DNA of 64,000 nucleotides from Halodesulfovibrio marinisediminis DSM 17456 (GCF_900129975.1 NZ_FSRG01000003.1:732997-796996); one strand, 5' to 3'. Shown: positions 1 to 8,959, numbered from the stretch's first letter. Notes: a model not told the origin generated them from the letters alone. Translations and numbers: made by a program.

Positions 1-2
1 CG

Positions 3-245
3 TTATCTATGGCGCAAATTCTTGCTGACCAAGGCGATCTGAAAGGTGCTCTCGAAATCTGTGATGAACTCACAGAGCAAGTAACAAGTAGGGAAGAGCT
101 TGAGAATATTACTGAGCTTCGAGCAAAGATTCTGGCAGATAAAAAGAATTTTGTGCCGGAAGATACTGAAGTTGTTACAAGCAAGGACAGGATTGTTCAT
201 ACGCTTGAAGCACTTGCAGAACGTTTAGAAGCCAGAGCCTCATGA
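3..245 (+). CDS. TPR-like protein, C-terminal fragment (cut by window edge)
   Basis: Only the last ~80 codons lie in the window. The frame is open from base 3, so the ATG at position 9 is probably internal. The visible part is helical and charged and has a TPR-like helix pair (ADQGDLKGALEICDEL) followed by an acidic linker and a final helix ending ALAERLEARAS. The stop lies 30 bp before the lipoprotein gene on the same strand, so the two are probably co-transcribed. The TPR assignment rests on one motif; no function can be given. Confidence 0.6.
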   Translation, partial: LSMAQILADQGDLKGALEICDELTEQVTSREELENITELRAKILADKKNFVPEDTEVVTSKDRIVHTLEALAERLEARAS

Positions 246-275
246 TTTTTTCCACGATCGTTTCAGGAGATAGCA

Positions 276-1061
276 TTGCATTATTCATTGAGATGTAGTG
301 TAGCTTTATGCGCGCTGCTGCTCTTATTAACTGGTTGCAAACAAAGCGTTAATAATACATGGCGTGAGACTAAAGGGTACTACAACACATATTTGAATAC
401 CCCTGCTGAACTTGATTTTGCTGAAGTAGATGCTAATGCAGCTGAAGAGAATCTGGCTGCTATGTATACCCCGATTGGAGAAGAGCTAGAAAAATTTGTT
501 CGTGTAATTGATGCCAAAGATGTATTACCAGATCTCGCATGGATTGATGCAACTATGCAGCGTTTCCCATGGCTTTCTGGCATTGCAGTTGTAAATCTTG
601 AAGGTAACGTGCTTATGCAGCGTCCTGCTGTAAGTATGAAGCCTCTTAATTTTGCTCCGCTGCTTGATGAAAATAAAGACTATGGATTCCGTAAGCTGCG
701 CGGCTATGTTGACGAAACTCCGCTTGGTAATGAAGCATATGTTGCGATGCCTTTTTTTGTTGATAACGAAATGAAAGGGCTTGTAGTTGCACATTTTGAT
801 GCACGTAGCCTGGTTGAGCTTTGTCCGAATCCTGATAAGCTCATTGTGCTTGCTGGAGAAAAAGTATTGTGGAGTGGTAAGTACCAGTTTGAACGCACAC
901 CGTTTGCACAAATTAACTGGGAAAAAATGCTTGGTGAAGAAAGCTATGGTGCTTTTGAAGACAGCGGTAACTCCTATACATGGCTTGTGCGTTACGTCGG
1001 TAGTATTCCAATTGTCTTCGGCACTGCAGCCACTGTTCCGGTTGAAGAGCCTGCAAGCTAG
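276..1061 (+). CDS. Predicted lipoprotein with a Cache/PAS-like sensor fold
   Basis: 261 residues. The start is TTG at 276, chosen because CAGGAG sits just upstream (264-269) and the N-terminus then forms a lipoprotein signal: basic residue, hydrophobic run, and lipobox L18-T-G-C21. The mature part has alternating strands and helices (for example around residues 95-180: WLSGIAVVNLEGNV, then YVAMPFFVDNEMKGLVVAHFD) that look like an extracytoplasmic Cache/PAS-like domain, but no signalling domain follows. It is probably anchored in the envelope. It is followed by an inverted repeat and then fbp. The family is not firmly recognised; the lipoprotein call is strong, the Cache call is inference. 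Confidence 0.7.
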   Translation: MHYSLRCSVALCALLLLLTGCKQSVNNTWRETKGYYNTYLNTPAELDFAEVDANAAEENLAAMYTPIGEELEKFVRVIDAKDVLPDLAWIDATMQRFPWLSGIAVVNLEGNVLMQRPAVSMKPLNFAPLLDENKDYGFRKLRGYVDETPLGNEAYVAMPFFVDNEMKGLVVAHFDARSLVELCPNPDKLIVLAGEKVLWSGKYQFERTPFAQINWEKMLGEESYGAFEDSGNSYTWLVRYVGSIPIVFGTAATVPVEEPAS

Positions 1062-1159
1062 TCGGTAACCTACTTAGTCTTTATGACTTTAAACAAACTG
1101 TTTGACTCTATAAGGTAATATGCATAGAGCAAACTTTCATCCTGCATAATAACAAGAAA

Positions 1160-1199
1160 GGGTACCTGCATTGATTTCATCAGTACAGGTACCCGTTTT
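1160..1199 (+). terminator. Hairpin with short T tail after the lipoprotein gene
   Basis: Perfect 9-bp inverted repeat GGGTACCTG (1160-1168) / CAGGTACCC (1186-1194) followed by GTTTTG. The loop is 17 nt and the T run is short, so this is a weak intrinsic terminator or a processing site separating the lipoprotein gene from fbp. Confidence 0.5.
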
Positions 1200-1267
1200 G
1201 TGTCGGGAGAATAGTGAGTAACAAACTCAAAGCCCTACAGCTGAGTCATATTATATTTATCGGGTAA

Positions 1268-1295
1268 TTGACAAATCCCAGTTCCATTGTAGTAT
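1268..1295 (+). promoter_or_regulatory. Probable sigma-70 promoter of fbp
   Basis: TTGACA at 1268-1273 and TAGTAT at 1290-1295, separated by 16 bp, lie about 45 bp before the fbp start. The -35 is perfect and the -10 matches 4 of 6. Judged by eye only. Confidence 0.5.
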
Positions 1296-1338
1296 GAATA
1301 AATTGATTTTTATTCATAGATAGTTAGGAGTAATTCCC

Positions 1339-2361
1339 ATGCGCCAAGTAACCGTTACTGAACATTTATTATTGCATCAAACAGAGACTCCTGATGCTTC
1401 CGGTAAATTTACTGCACTTTTTTATGATCTCATTTTGGCTGCAAAAACAATATCTAAAACAATGAACAAAGCCGGTCTACTTGATATTTTGGGTGCGACT
1501 GGCGAAATTAATGTTCAGGGCGAACAGGTACAAAAATTAGATGCGTACGCTAACCGCGTTCTTATTCATCGTATGGAACGTACTGGGGTTCTGTGTGCAA
1601 TTGCTTCAGAAGAAAATGCAGATTTTATCCGTATTCCTCAGCAGTTTAAGCAAGGTGAATATATTCTTATTTTTGACCCGCTTGATGGTTCTTCCAATGT
1701 TGATGTTAACGTAAATGTAGGTACTATTTTTTCAATTTTGCGTCGCAAGTCTCCTACAAATAATGACGTTACGTTGGCTGATATTTTACAAAGTGGTGTT
1801 GAGCAGGTTGCAGCTGGCTACTTCCTGTACGGGCCGTCAACTATGCTCGTGTACTCTACCGGTGACGGTGTGCATGGTTTTACTCTTGACCCGAGTGTTG
1901 GCGAATTTTTGCTTTCTCATCCAAACTTGCGTATCCCAGAGCAGGGTAAGGTATACTCTGTAAATGAAGGCTACTATAAGTACTGGGATGATGCGACCCG
2001 TGAAGCTATTGAGTATTTTAAAGGTGATAATAACCCGTTAGGTAAGCCTTATTCTGCGCGTTACATTGGGTCTCTTGTTGCAGACTTCCATAGAGGCCTC
2101 CTGAATGGCGGGATTTATATGTATCCTGCAGATTACAGGACCCCTGGGAAGCCAAAGGGTAAGCTGCGCTATTTGTGTGAAGCTTCTCCTCTTGCATATC
2201 TCGCAGAACAGGCTGGTGGTGCTGCAACAGATGGTACAACACGCATTCTTGACTTGCAGCCTGAAGAATTACATGAACGAGTTCCTCTTTTCATCGGTTC
2301 TAAGAACGATGTAGAAGCGGTAGCTACTATTTATAAAAAGAAAAGAAAGACAGCAGACTAG
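1339..2361 (+). CDS. fbp: Fructose-1,6-bisphosphatase, class I
   Basis: 340 residues, the usual length for class I FBPase, which hydrolyses fructose-1,6-bisphosphate to fructose-6-phosphate and phosphate in gluconeogenesis. The metal-binding signature [13 protein letters not shown] is intact (about residues 114-126). Substrate-site patterns [11 protein letters not shown] and [11 protein letters not shown] follow, then the C-terminal [20 protein letters not shown] block. The ATG at 1339 has TTAGGAG at 1324-1330. The probable promoter at 1268-1295 suggests its own transcript; tsaD follows after 29 bp and may be co-transcribed. With PEP synthase and pyruvate carboxylase elsewhere in the window it completes the upward route from pyruvate. 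Very secure. Confidence 0.97.
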   Translation: MRQVTVTEHLLLHQTETPDASGKFTALFYDLILAAKTISKTMNKAGLLDILGATGEINVQGEQVQKLDAYANRVLIHRMERTGVLCAIASEENADFIRIPQQFKQGEYILIFDPLDGSSNVDVNVNVGTIFSILRRKSPTNNDVTLADILQSGVEQVAAGYFLYGPSTMLVYSTGDGVHGFTLDPSVGEFLLSHPNLRIPEQGKVYSVNEGYYKYWDDATREAIEYFKGDNNPLGKPYSARYIGSLVADFHRGLLNGGIYMYPADYRTPGKPKGKLRYLCEASPLAYLAEQAGGAATDGTTRILDLQPEELHERVPLFIGSKNDVEAVATIYKKKRKTAD

Positions 2362-2390
2362 CTGTCATTGATGATCTGTGGAATATTTGT

Positions 2391-3476
2391 ATGCTCACTT
2401 TAGGTATTGAATCCTCGTGTGACGAAACAGCGTTTGCGCTTGTTCGGGACGGGGAACTTATAGATAGTGTTATTTCAACACAAGTTGATATTCATGCACT
2501 GTTCGGCGGTGTAGTTCCTGAGATTGCTTCTCGAGAGCACTATCGACTTATCGGTTATCTATACGATTCCTTGCTTGCCAGGACAGGTATAGATACTGAA
2601 CAGATTGATAATGTCGCAGTTTCTCGAGGTCCGGGATTACTTGGAAGCCTGCTCGTTGGGGTTGGTTTTGCAAAAGGACTTGTTGCCGGAACAAGTAAAA
2701 AGCTTATTGGTGTAAACCACCTGCATGCCCACCTTTTGGCTGCAGGGCTTGAACAGGATATTCAATTTCCGGTTCTCGGGCTGCTTGTATCTGGCGGGCA
2801 TACTCAGATTTATCTTATTCGTTCTGCAGATGATTTTGTTGAACTTGGTAAAACGTTGGATGATGCAGCAGGTGAGGCTTTTGATAAGGTCGCAAAAATG
2901 TTGAATATGCCATATCCTGGTGGTAAGTATATTGACCAGTTAGGTAGGCTTGCTACACCGGATAAAAAGCGATTTACCAGACCGTACCTTGATAATAAAA
3001 ATCTTAATTTTAGTTTCAGTGGGTTAAAGACTGCATTAAGTTTGTACATTGAAGCACATTCACACTTAAAGCTCCCAAGCCTTAATGACGTGGATGAGTT
3101 GTTTAATGGAACACGTGATGTGACTGAGCTTGCTGAGCTATGTGCATCTTTTAACTTTACTGTTGCAGATACGTTGCGTGTAAAGATGCAACGTGCAATC
3201 GATCAGCGCAAAGAACAGGGCGACTCTATAAACAGTATCATCGTTGCTGGGGGCGTTGCTGCTAATAGCGTGATTCGTGAGACAATGGCTGACTTGGCGA
3301 AAAGTAACAATGTTGCGTTGACGCTGCCGTCATTTAACTTGTGTACTGATAATGCGTCCATGGTAGCATATATGGGCGAACAGCTAATTTTGAAAGGATA
3401 CTCTCACGGGTTAGATTTAGATGCCATTCCGCGTGGTAGAAAGATTCCGCAGGACTATCTGCATAGTTTGTGTTAG
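2391..3476 (+). CDS. tsaD: tRNA N6-threonylcarbamoyladenosine transferase
   Basis: 361 residues, a standard TsaD (Gcp/Kae1) length. It transfers the threonylcarbamoyl group to A37 of ANN-decoding tRNAs, working with TsaB/E/C in the cytoplasm. The N-terminal ASKHA motif ESSCDETAFA is present. The metal-binding histidines sit in VNHLHAHLLAA, and phosphate/nucleotide-binding glycine motifs include SGGHTQIYLI, AGGVAANS and CTDNASM. The start at ATG 2391 matches the family N-terminus (MLTLGIESSCDET); no strong Shine-Dalgarno is visible, consistent with coupling to fbp 29 bp upstream. Confidence 0.97.
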   Translation: MLTLGIESSCDETAFALVRDGELIDSVISTQVDIHALFGGVVPEIASREHYRLIGYLYDSLLARTGIDTEQIDNVAVSRGPGLLGSLLVGVGFAKGLVAGTSKKLIGVNHLHAHLLAAGLEQDIQFPVLGLLVSGGHTQIYLIRSADDFVELGKTLDDAAGEAFDKVAKMLNMPYPGGKYIDQLGRLATPDKKRFTRPYLDNKNLNFSFSGLKTALSLYIEAHSHLKLPSLNDVDELFNGTRDVTELAELCASFNFTVADTLRVKMQRAIDQRKEQGDSINSIIVAGGVAANSVIRETMADLAKSNNVALTLPSFNLCTDNASMVAYMGEQLILKGYSHGLDLDAIPRGRKIPQDYLHSLC

Positions 3477-3512
3477 AAATTAAGGGGTGAGCAAGTAAAA
3501 ACTGCCTCACGC

Positions 3513-3541
3513 TTGACACTGTCTTACAGGCTTACTATTTG
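3513..3541 (+). promoter_or_regulatory. Possible promoter of the trxA-trxB-bamD operon
   Basis: TTGACA at 3513-3518 and TATTTG at 3536-3541 with a 17-bp spacer, about 100 bp before trxA. The -35 is perfect but the -10 is weak; an alternative TACTAT at 3533 gives too short a spacer. Confidence 0.35.
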
Positions 3542-3641
3542 TAGTTTTCAGTAAATATAACCTCCTGTAGATATTTGCTGAGTACTGAACGTAATGGCTA
3601 ATCGGCCAACTTTTTAATATCTAGTAAAAAAGGAGCGAACA

Positions 3642-3965
3642 ATGGCTGCTCAAGTAACAGATAGCAATTTTGAAGCTGAAATTCTCGAATCCAAGATTCC
3701 TGCGTTGGTGGATTTTTGGGCTCCTTGGTGTGGCCCATGCCGAGCTATGGGACCTGTAATCGACGAGCTTGCTGCTGAGTATGAAGGCCAGGTTCGTATC
3801 GTAAAAATGAATGTTGACGAAAACCCAGGTACTCCGAGCAAGTACGGTATCCGTGCTATTCCTACCATCATTCTTTTTAAAGATGGCGAAGTTCTCGAGC
3901 AGGTAACTGGCGCAGTTTCTAAAAGCAGCATTCAGGATATGATTACCAAGAAGGCTCTTGGCTAA
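3642..3965 (+). CDS. trxA: Thioredoxin
   Basis: 107 residues, typical thioredoxin. It reduces protein disulfides in the cytoplasm. The active site WCGPC is in the context VDFWAPWCGPCRAM, with the cis-proline loop at IRAIPTI and the closing GAVSKSSIQDMI helix. A good Shine-Dalgarno (AAAAAGGAG) precedes ATG 3642. The stop codon overlaps the trxB start (TAATG), so reductase and substrate are translationally coupled. Confidence 0.97.
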   Translation: MAAQVTDSNFEAEILESKIPALVDFWAPWCGPCRAMGPVIDELAAEYEGQVRIVKMNVDENPGTPSKYGIRAIPTIILFKDGEVLEQVTGAVSKSSIQDMITKKALG

Positions 3966-4888
3966 TGAAAAAATACGATTGCTTTGTAATCGGGGGCGGT
4001 CCGGCTGGAATGACGGCCGCCCTTTATCTTCTTAGGTCGGGGGTGACAGTGGCGATGGCTGAAAAGCTGACGCCGGGCGGACAAGTTCTGCAGACCGAGG
4101 AAGTTGAGAACTACCCGGGCTTTCCGAAAGGGATTAAAGGGTACGAACTCGCAGATGTTTTTGCAGAGCATCTCGAAGGGTACGAACTGGATCGTTATAC
4201 TGAACCAGTTACTTCTCTTCAGCATGCACAGGGTGCTAACAAGCTGAAAGTGGGTGAGCATGAAATTATCGCTCGCTCAGTTATCATTTGCACTGGTGCA
4301 CGTTATAAAAAGCTTGGTCTCCCTAATGAAGAATTTTTGACAGGCAAGGGCGTTTCATATTGCGCTTTGTGTGATGGTAACTTTTTTAGAAATCAAACAG
4401 TAGCTGTAGTCGGTGGTGGAAACTCTGCGTTAGAAGAGTCCCTCTATTTGGCTAAGTTGGTAAAAAAACTGTATCTCATCCATCGTCGGGAAGGCTTCCG
4501 CGCTGCAAAATATTATCAAGAAAAAGTGAAAGCCTCTCCTGTTATTGAAGTTGTTAAAAGCACCATTGTCAAAGAGCTGCATGGTGAGAACGGCTTGACC
4601 GGGGTACTCATTAAGAACTTGAAAACAGAAGAAGAGCAAGTGCTGCCAGTAGATGGCCTGTTTGTTTTTGTTGGTTATGAACCGAACAAAGAGTTGTTGC
4701 CTGATGGGTTGCAGACAGATGAAACAGGCTTCATTTTAACTGATGTTGAAATGCGTACAACTTTACCGGGGATTTTTGCTGCCGGTGATTGTAGAGCAAA
4801 ACAATGTCGTCAGGTTACTACTGCGGTTGGTGATGGTGCAACTGCAGCAAACTCTGCCTTCCTTTACTTGGAACAACTCAATGCGTAG
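3965..4888 (+). CDS. trxB: Thioredoxin-disulfide reductase
   Basis: 307 residues, normal for low-molecular-weight TrxB. An FAD/NAD(P)H flavoenzyme that re-reduces thioredoxin. The FAD-binding GGGPAGMTAA is near residue 9, the redox CALC pair is in SYCALCDGNFF, and the pyridine-nucleotide motif VVGGGNSALEE follows. The C-terminal FAD motif GIFAAGDCR is also present. The redox pair reads CALC rather than the common CATC. It overlaps trxA by one base and the bamD start by eight bases. Very secure. Confidence 0.96.
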   Translation: MKKYDCFVIGGGPAGMTAALYLLRSGVTVAMAEKLTPGGQVLQTEEVENYPGFPKGIKGYELADVFAEHLEGYELDRYTEPVTSLQHAQGANKLKVGEHEIIARSVIICTGARYKKLGLPNEEFLTGKGVSYCALCDGNFFRNQTVAVVGGGNSALEESLYLAKLVKKLYLIHRREGFRAAKYYQEKVKASPVIEVVKSTIVKELHGENGLTGVLIKNLKTEEEQVLPVDGLFVFVGYEPNKELLPDGLQTDETGFILTDVEMRTTLPGIFAAGDCRAKQCRQVTTAVGDGATAANSAFLYLEQLNA

Positions 4889-5612
4889 AACGCTGCTTCG
4901 TTTCTTAGTTATTCTTCCACTGTTAAGTGTTTTGTCCGGTTGCGGTATTATTGACTACTTCTACTTACCACCTCCTGAAGATACCGCTCAGGAGATTTTT
5001 GAAGCGGGTAACGATGCCATGCGTGATAAAAACTACGCAAAGGCAAAAGATTATTTCAACAAACTTAAAGATAAGTATCCGTTCAGTCCGTATGCTGTCG
5101 AATCCGAACTTTCTTTGGCAGATGCGTACTACCTTGATGGCGACTACCTGTTAGCTGTTGATGCATACAAGGAATTTGAGTCGCTGCACCCAAGACACAA
5201 AGCTATTCCGTATGTTCTTTTCCAGATTGGTAATGCTAACTTGGAAAGCTTTGTTTCTATTGACCGTCCTCAGGACAACGTTGCAGAAGGGTATGAATAC
5301 CTTACTCGCTTAAAGGAATCATTCCCTGGAACCGAATATGCTGAAAAAGCTACTGCTTTGATGCAGCGTGCACGTAAGTTGATGGCTGCTCATGAAGTTT
5401 TTGTTGCAGACTTTTATTGGCGACGTGAGGACTATGGTTCTGCATACGAACGGTATAAGTATGTGATGCAGAACTTTAAAGATGTTCCAGATTATCAGGA
5501 GTACGTAAAAGAACGTGCTCGACTTTCCTACCTTAAAAAGACAGAGCAGGAAGCAGAAATACTTCGTGAACAGGATGAAGGTTCTTGGAAAGACTATTTT
5601 GATTGGCTGTAG
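4881..5612 (+). CDS. bamD: Outer-membrane assembly lipoprotein BamD
   Basis: 243 residues from ATG 4881, which overlaps the last 8 bases of trxB. An upstream ATG at 4743 is in frame but would run through trxB and lose the signal peptide. The N-terminus has basic residues, a hydrophobic core and lipobox L18-S-G-C21. The mature protein is TPR-like: FEAGNDAMRDKNYAKAKDYFNKLKDKYP, then SLADAYYLDGDYLLAVDAYKEF, and GTEYAEKATALMQRARKLMA. BamD is the essential lipoprotein of the BAM complex that folds beta-barrels into the outer membrane. The shared operon with thioredoxin genes is notable but not diagnostic. Confidence 0.92.
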   Translation: MRRTLLRFLVILPLLSVLSGCGIIDYFYLPPPEDTAQEIFEAGNDAMRDKNYAKAKDYFNKLKDKYPFSPYAVESELSLADAYYLDGDYLLAVDAYKEFESLHPRHKAIPYVLFQIGNANLESFVSIDRPQDNVAEGYEYLTRLKESFPGTEYAEKATALMQRARKLMAAHEVFVADFYWRREDYGSAYERYKYVMQNFKDVPDYQEYVKERARLSYLKKTEQEAEILREQDEGSWKDYFDWL

Positions 5613-5640
5613 CAATCAAAGTTAGACAGAAAATAAAAAA

Positions 5641-5677
5641 ACTCCCGAGTAATAATGTTACTCGGGAGTTTTTTTTT
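5641..5677. terminator. Strong bidirectional terminator between bamD and the Crp/Fnr gene
   Basis: Perfect 12-bp stem ACTCCCGAGTAA (5641-5652) / TTACTCGGGAGT (5658-5669) with an A run before and a T9 run after. It can end the bamD operon on + and the convergent regulator gene on -. Confidence 0.92.
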
Positions 5678-5765
5678 ATTTCGACTAATAGATATTTCTT
5701 GGGACTGTTATGATTTAGTTTTTCTTAACGTTTTTCAATTGTATCAAAGTGTTATTGTCTACTGT

Positions 5766-6455
5766 CTATAAGCCCATCTCTGCGCATTGTTCAAGGCGTT
5801 CTCTGTCGAGTATATGGACGTTGCGCCCTTCGATAGCAATCATTCCTTTATCGCTCATTCGCTTCAACGTTCTGGAAAGCGCTTCCGGTGTTGCTCCAAT
5901 GACTTTTGCTAATTCTTTGTGAGACATGGGCAAACGTACATTCTGCTGATTTTCAGAAGAATCATTTTCTGATTCCAGCTTGGTTATAAATGTTGCAATA
6001 CGTTGCGGTACTTCCTGCAATGAAAGGGTCCCTGCAAGCTCCATTGCATCTCGTAGGCGTTCAGACACCTTAAGAAGTATAGAGAATAAAAACGCATTGT
6101 CTTTTTCTGCAGCTGTAAAGAAAGCTTGTTTAGTAATTGAAACAACTCGGCATGTGGTAGGGGCGGCAGCTGTGACAGGGAATGGCTTCTTGCGAAATGT
6201 GGAACATAAGCAAAAGGGCTCTCCACTATTAAGAACAAAAAGAGTTTGTTCTTTCCCGTCAGGAGAGCTCTTATAAAGCTTCGCGGTTCCATCGAGCAGA
6301 ATATACAAGCCAGAAGGAGACTCGCCTTCACCAATGATGATCTCTTTGGCTTGGTATGTCATTTCAATTGCACCGGTGAGCAGTATTGGGAATACCTCTG
6401 AAGGGACTTCTGCAAAGAGTGGCAGTTTCCTAAGAGCTTGTTCTAATGTTTCCAT
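5766..6455 (-). CDS. Crp/Fnr-family transcriptional regulator
   Basis: 229 residues. The N-terminal ~120 form a cyclic-nucleotide-binding-type beta-roll (EGESPSGLYILLDGTAKLYK, then GEPFCLCSTF). A long dimerisation helix follows, then a winged HTH with recognition-helix region SHKELAKVIGATPEALSRTLKRMSDKGMI. The N-terminus lacks the four-cysteine cluster of FNR, so it is not an Fe-S FNR; DNR/HcpR-like haem or ligand sensors are possible. It is divergent from the octaheme cytochrome operon. A near-perfect FNR-type box lies just before its start codon, suggesting autoregulation. The ligand cannot be read from sequence. Confidence 0.88.
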   Translation of the reverse strand: METLEQALRKLPLFAEVPSEVFPILLTGAIEMTYQAKEIIIGEGESPSGLYILLDGTAKLYKSSPDGKEQTLFVLNSGEPFCLCSTFRKKPFPVTAAAPTTCRVVSITKQAFFTAAEKDNAFLFSILLKVSERLRDAMELAGTLSLQEVPQRIATFITKLESENDSSENQQNVRLPMSHKELAKVIGATPEALSRTLKRMSDKGMIAIEGRNVHILDRERLEQCAEMGL

Positions 6456-6466
6456 TTTTTCTGACC

Positions 6467-6480
6467 TTGATGTATGTCAA
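6467..6480. promoter_or_regulatory. FNR/DNR-type palindrome next to the regulator start
   Basis: TTGATGTATGTCAA matches the TTGAT-N4-ATCAA consensus at 9 of the 10 fixed positions. It sits 12 bp upstream of the regulator ATG, beside its weak ribosome-binding site, a position suited to autorepression. It is more than 200 bp from the cytochrome start codon, so activation of that operon would need a promoter close to the box. Confidence 0.6.
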
Positions 6481-6692
6481 TGTATCATAGTGTCATTTAT
6501 TGCATATTCTAAGCATGCTTTAAAAGCACTATTGTGAGTTAAGAAGGAGTCTAGCTAAAACAAGTTACTTACTCAATGTGCTTTTGACTGTGTAAAAGGA
6601 GTTCTTCAAGTTTTTCTATGCTGCTGTGCCAGCGTTGGTTATGGGCATGGTACTAATTTTATCCTCCCATTGGTGAGCTGACGGAGGTTGAT

Positions 6693-8342
6693 ATGCTAAC
6701 TAGGGGTAACACGTTTTTTTCGCGACTTTTCCTAGTATTAGTTTCAGGTTGTATGTTGTCTATTGGGTATTACAGTTTTTCGTTTGCCAACCAGTTAACA
6801 ATGATTCCGGAGAAAACTTATGGTGCAGAGCAAGCGCGTAAGGTTTCGATGCCTGCAAAGCGGTGGGTTACGACTGATCATAGCCGTCATGCTGTGTTGC
6901 AGCAGGAATTTTTATCACCCGAAGACGTAACAAAGGCTTGTCTCACATGCCATAACGAGGCATCTCGCCAAATACATAAGACAATTCACTGGGCTTGGAC
7001 AGACCCTGCGGACAGTGAGAAACTTATGGGTAAAAATGGGTTAACCCTCAATAACTTCTGTATTTCTATTCATTCCAACGAACCTCGATGTACTTCGTGC
7101 CATGCTGGATACGGCTGGAAGGACGGCAGCTTTGACCTTAGTAAAGAGGAATCCGTAGATTGTCTTGTTTGTCATGATACTACCGGAACCTACAAAAAAT
7201 TTCCGACAAAGGCGGGGTACCCCGTAACCAAAACTACAAAGTTTGGTAAAAAAACATTTCAACCTCCAAACTATACTGTAATCGCCGCATCTGTCGGACG
7301 TCCGACCCGAGCTAACTGCGGTGCATGTCATTTCTTCGGCGGTGGCGGAGATGGCGTTAAGCACGGAGATCTTGATTCCTCACTATTCAATCCAAGTCGT
7401 GATCTTGATGTTCATATGAATGCAGAAGGTGCGAACTTTACTTGTCAACGCTGCCATAGCACAGATGCACACTTCATCGCAGGACGAACATATAAACAAC
7501 CGGCTTTTACTGATCGTCGCAGCCTTCTAGAGGATGATTTGGTGAAACGTATTTCGTGTGAATCATGTCATACTGCAACGCCACATGCACTTGGCCATAA
7601 AGCAAATGATCATACAGACAAGGTTTCATGTCAGGCCTGTCATATTCCAGCGTATGCACGTGTGAAGCCGACTAAAATGTATTGGGACTGGTCAACTGCG
7701 GGGAAAAAGAAGGATGGCAAGCCATACAAAGTAATGGGACCTCATGACAAGGCATCTTATATGACGAAGAAGGGAAGTTTTGTCTGGGAAAAAAATGTTC
7801 AGCCTGAGTACTTCTGGTATAACGGCAAGATGGATTATTTGTTGGTTACAGATAAAATTGATCCAAATGAAGTTGTGAAAGTGAATTCGGTTGAGGGAGA
7901 TATGAATGATCCAGACTCGCGTATCACTCCGTTTAAAGTTCACCGTGGGAAACAACCGTACGATGCTGGCAATATGACAATGGCTATCCCGCATTTGTTT
8001 GGTAAAGATAAGGGCGCATATTGGAAAGGATATGACTGGAACAAATCTTTGGAAGCAGGGATGGCAGCGGCAAATGTTCCATACAGCGGCGAATATGGCT
8101 TTGTAGGAACCGAATATCATTATCCAATTACACACATGGTTGCACCAAAAGAGAAAACACTTGCGTGTGACTCCTGTCATGCGAGAAACGGCCGACTTAC
8201 AAAATTGGCCGGGTTCTACATGCCGGGACGAAATAGCAGTGGTGTGGTGGATTTCATTGGTTGGTTCGCAGTAATTGCCGCACTAATCGGTGTAGTTGTT
8301 CATGGTGTAATGCGCATAATTAGCAAGCCCAAAGAGCAATAG
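6693..8342 (+). CDS. Octaheme c-type cytochrome, tetrathionate-reductase (Otr) family
   Basis: 549 residues with exactly eight CxxCH haem sites at about residues 83, 133, 157, 209, 251, 289, 313 and 492. An N-terminal signal/anchor (about 8-33) exports it to the periplasm. Unlike purely soluble forms it has a C-terminal membrane helix (VVDFIGWFAVIAALIGVVVHG). The spacing, with seven sites then one distant site and the CISIHSNEPRCTSCH stretch, fits the Otr family, whose Shewanella member reduces tetrathionate, nitrite and hydroxylamine in vitro. ATG 6693 follows a clear GGAGG (6683-6687). A cytochrome b gene follows after 8 bp and probably delivers electrons from quinol. The physiological substrate is uncertain. 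Confidence 0.92.
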   Translation: MLTRGNTFFSRLFLVLVSGCMLSIGYYSFSFANQLTMIPEKTYGAEQARKVSMPAKRWVTTDHSRHAVLQQEFLSPEDVTKACLTCHNEASRQIHKTIHWAWTDPADSEKLMGKNGLTLNNFCISIHSNEPRCTSCHAGYGWKDGSFDLSKEESVDCLVCHDTTGTYKKFPTKAGYPVTKTTKFGKKTFQPPNYTVIAASVGRPTRANCGACHFFGGGGDGVKHGDLDSSLFNPSRDLDVHMNAEGANFTCQRCHSTDAHFIAGRTYKQPAFTDRRSLLEDDLVKRISCESCHTATPHALGHKANDHTDKVSCQACHIPAYARVKPTKMYWDWSTAGKKKDGKPYKVMGPHDKASYMTKKGSFVWEKNVQPEYFWYNGKMDYLLVTDKIDPNEVVKVNSVEGDMNDPDSRITPFKVHRGKQPYDAGNMTMAIPHLFGKDKGAYWKGYDWNKSLEAGMAAANVPYSGEYGFVGTEYHYPITHMVAPKEKTLACDSCHARNGRLTKLAGFYMPGRNSSGVVDFIGWFAVIAALIGVVVHGVMRIISKPKEQ

Positions 8343-8350
8343 GAGTAGTT

Positions 8351-8959
8351 ATGTCATCTACAAAATTATATTTGTACACACGCTTCGAACGTTTCTGGCA
8401 TTGGGCACAAGCTACATTAATCATTATTCTGCTTGTAACCGGATTTGAAGTGCATGGAACGTTCACGTTATTTGGGTTTGGTTCTGCAGTAGAAATTCAT
8501 AATTTTTGCGCGTGGACTTGGTTGGTCCTGTATGCTTTCATTGTGTTTTGGATAATTACTACTGGAGAGTGGCGGCATTATGTGCCGACCTTTGTTAAAA
8601 TGTTCGAGGTAATTCAATATTACGTATCTGGAATTTTCAAAGGTGAGCCACACCCTGTTCCTAAGTCTGAAAGAGTAAAGCATAACCCGCTTCAACGCAT
8701 TACGTATTTGGGCATTGTATCCGTGCTTGTGCCGTTTCAGATTATAACGGGCTTTATGTATTATCTGTACAACGATTGGCCGACATTCGGTTGGGCGTTT
8801 GATTTGTCTACGATAGCTATACTGCACACTGTTGGTGCCTTTGCAATGTTGGTCTTCTTTGTTGTTCATGTTTACATGACGACAACAGGACATCACCCGT
8901 TTTCACATATCAAGGCAATGGTTACCGGTTATGAAGAGCTAGAGGCAGAAAATAAATAA
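8351..8959 (+). CDS. Cytochrome b561-type membrane subunit
   Basis: 202 residues with four predicted membrane helices. Histidines suited to b-haem ligation lie in FERFWHWAQA (helix 1), VEIHNFCAW (helix 2), IAILHTVGAF (helix 4) and VVHVYMTTTGHHP. This is the b-type cytochrome fold used by formate dehydrogenase, Ni-Fe hydrogenase and thiosulfate-reductase membrane subunits. It starts 8 bp after the octaheme gene, with GGAG overlapping the intergene. It very likely links the menaquinone pool to the octaheme protein; the direction of electron flow is inferred. Confidence 0.88.
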   Translation: MSSTKLYLYTRFERFWHWAQATLIIILLVTGFEVHGTFTLFGFGSAVEIHNFCAWTWLVLYAFIVFWIITTGEWRHYVPTFVKMFEVIQYYVSGIFKGEPHPVPKSERVKHNPLQRITYLGIVSVLVPFQIITGFMYYLYNDWPTFGWAFDLSTIAILHTVGAFAMLVFFVVHVYMTTTGHHPFSHIKAMVTGYEELEAENK

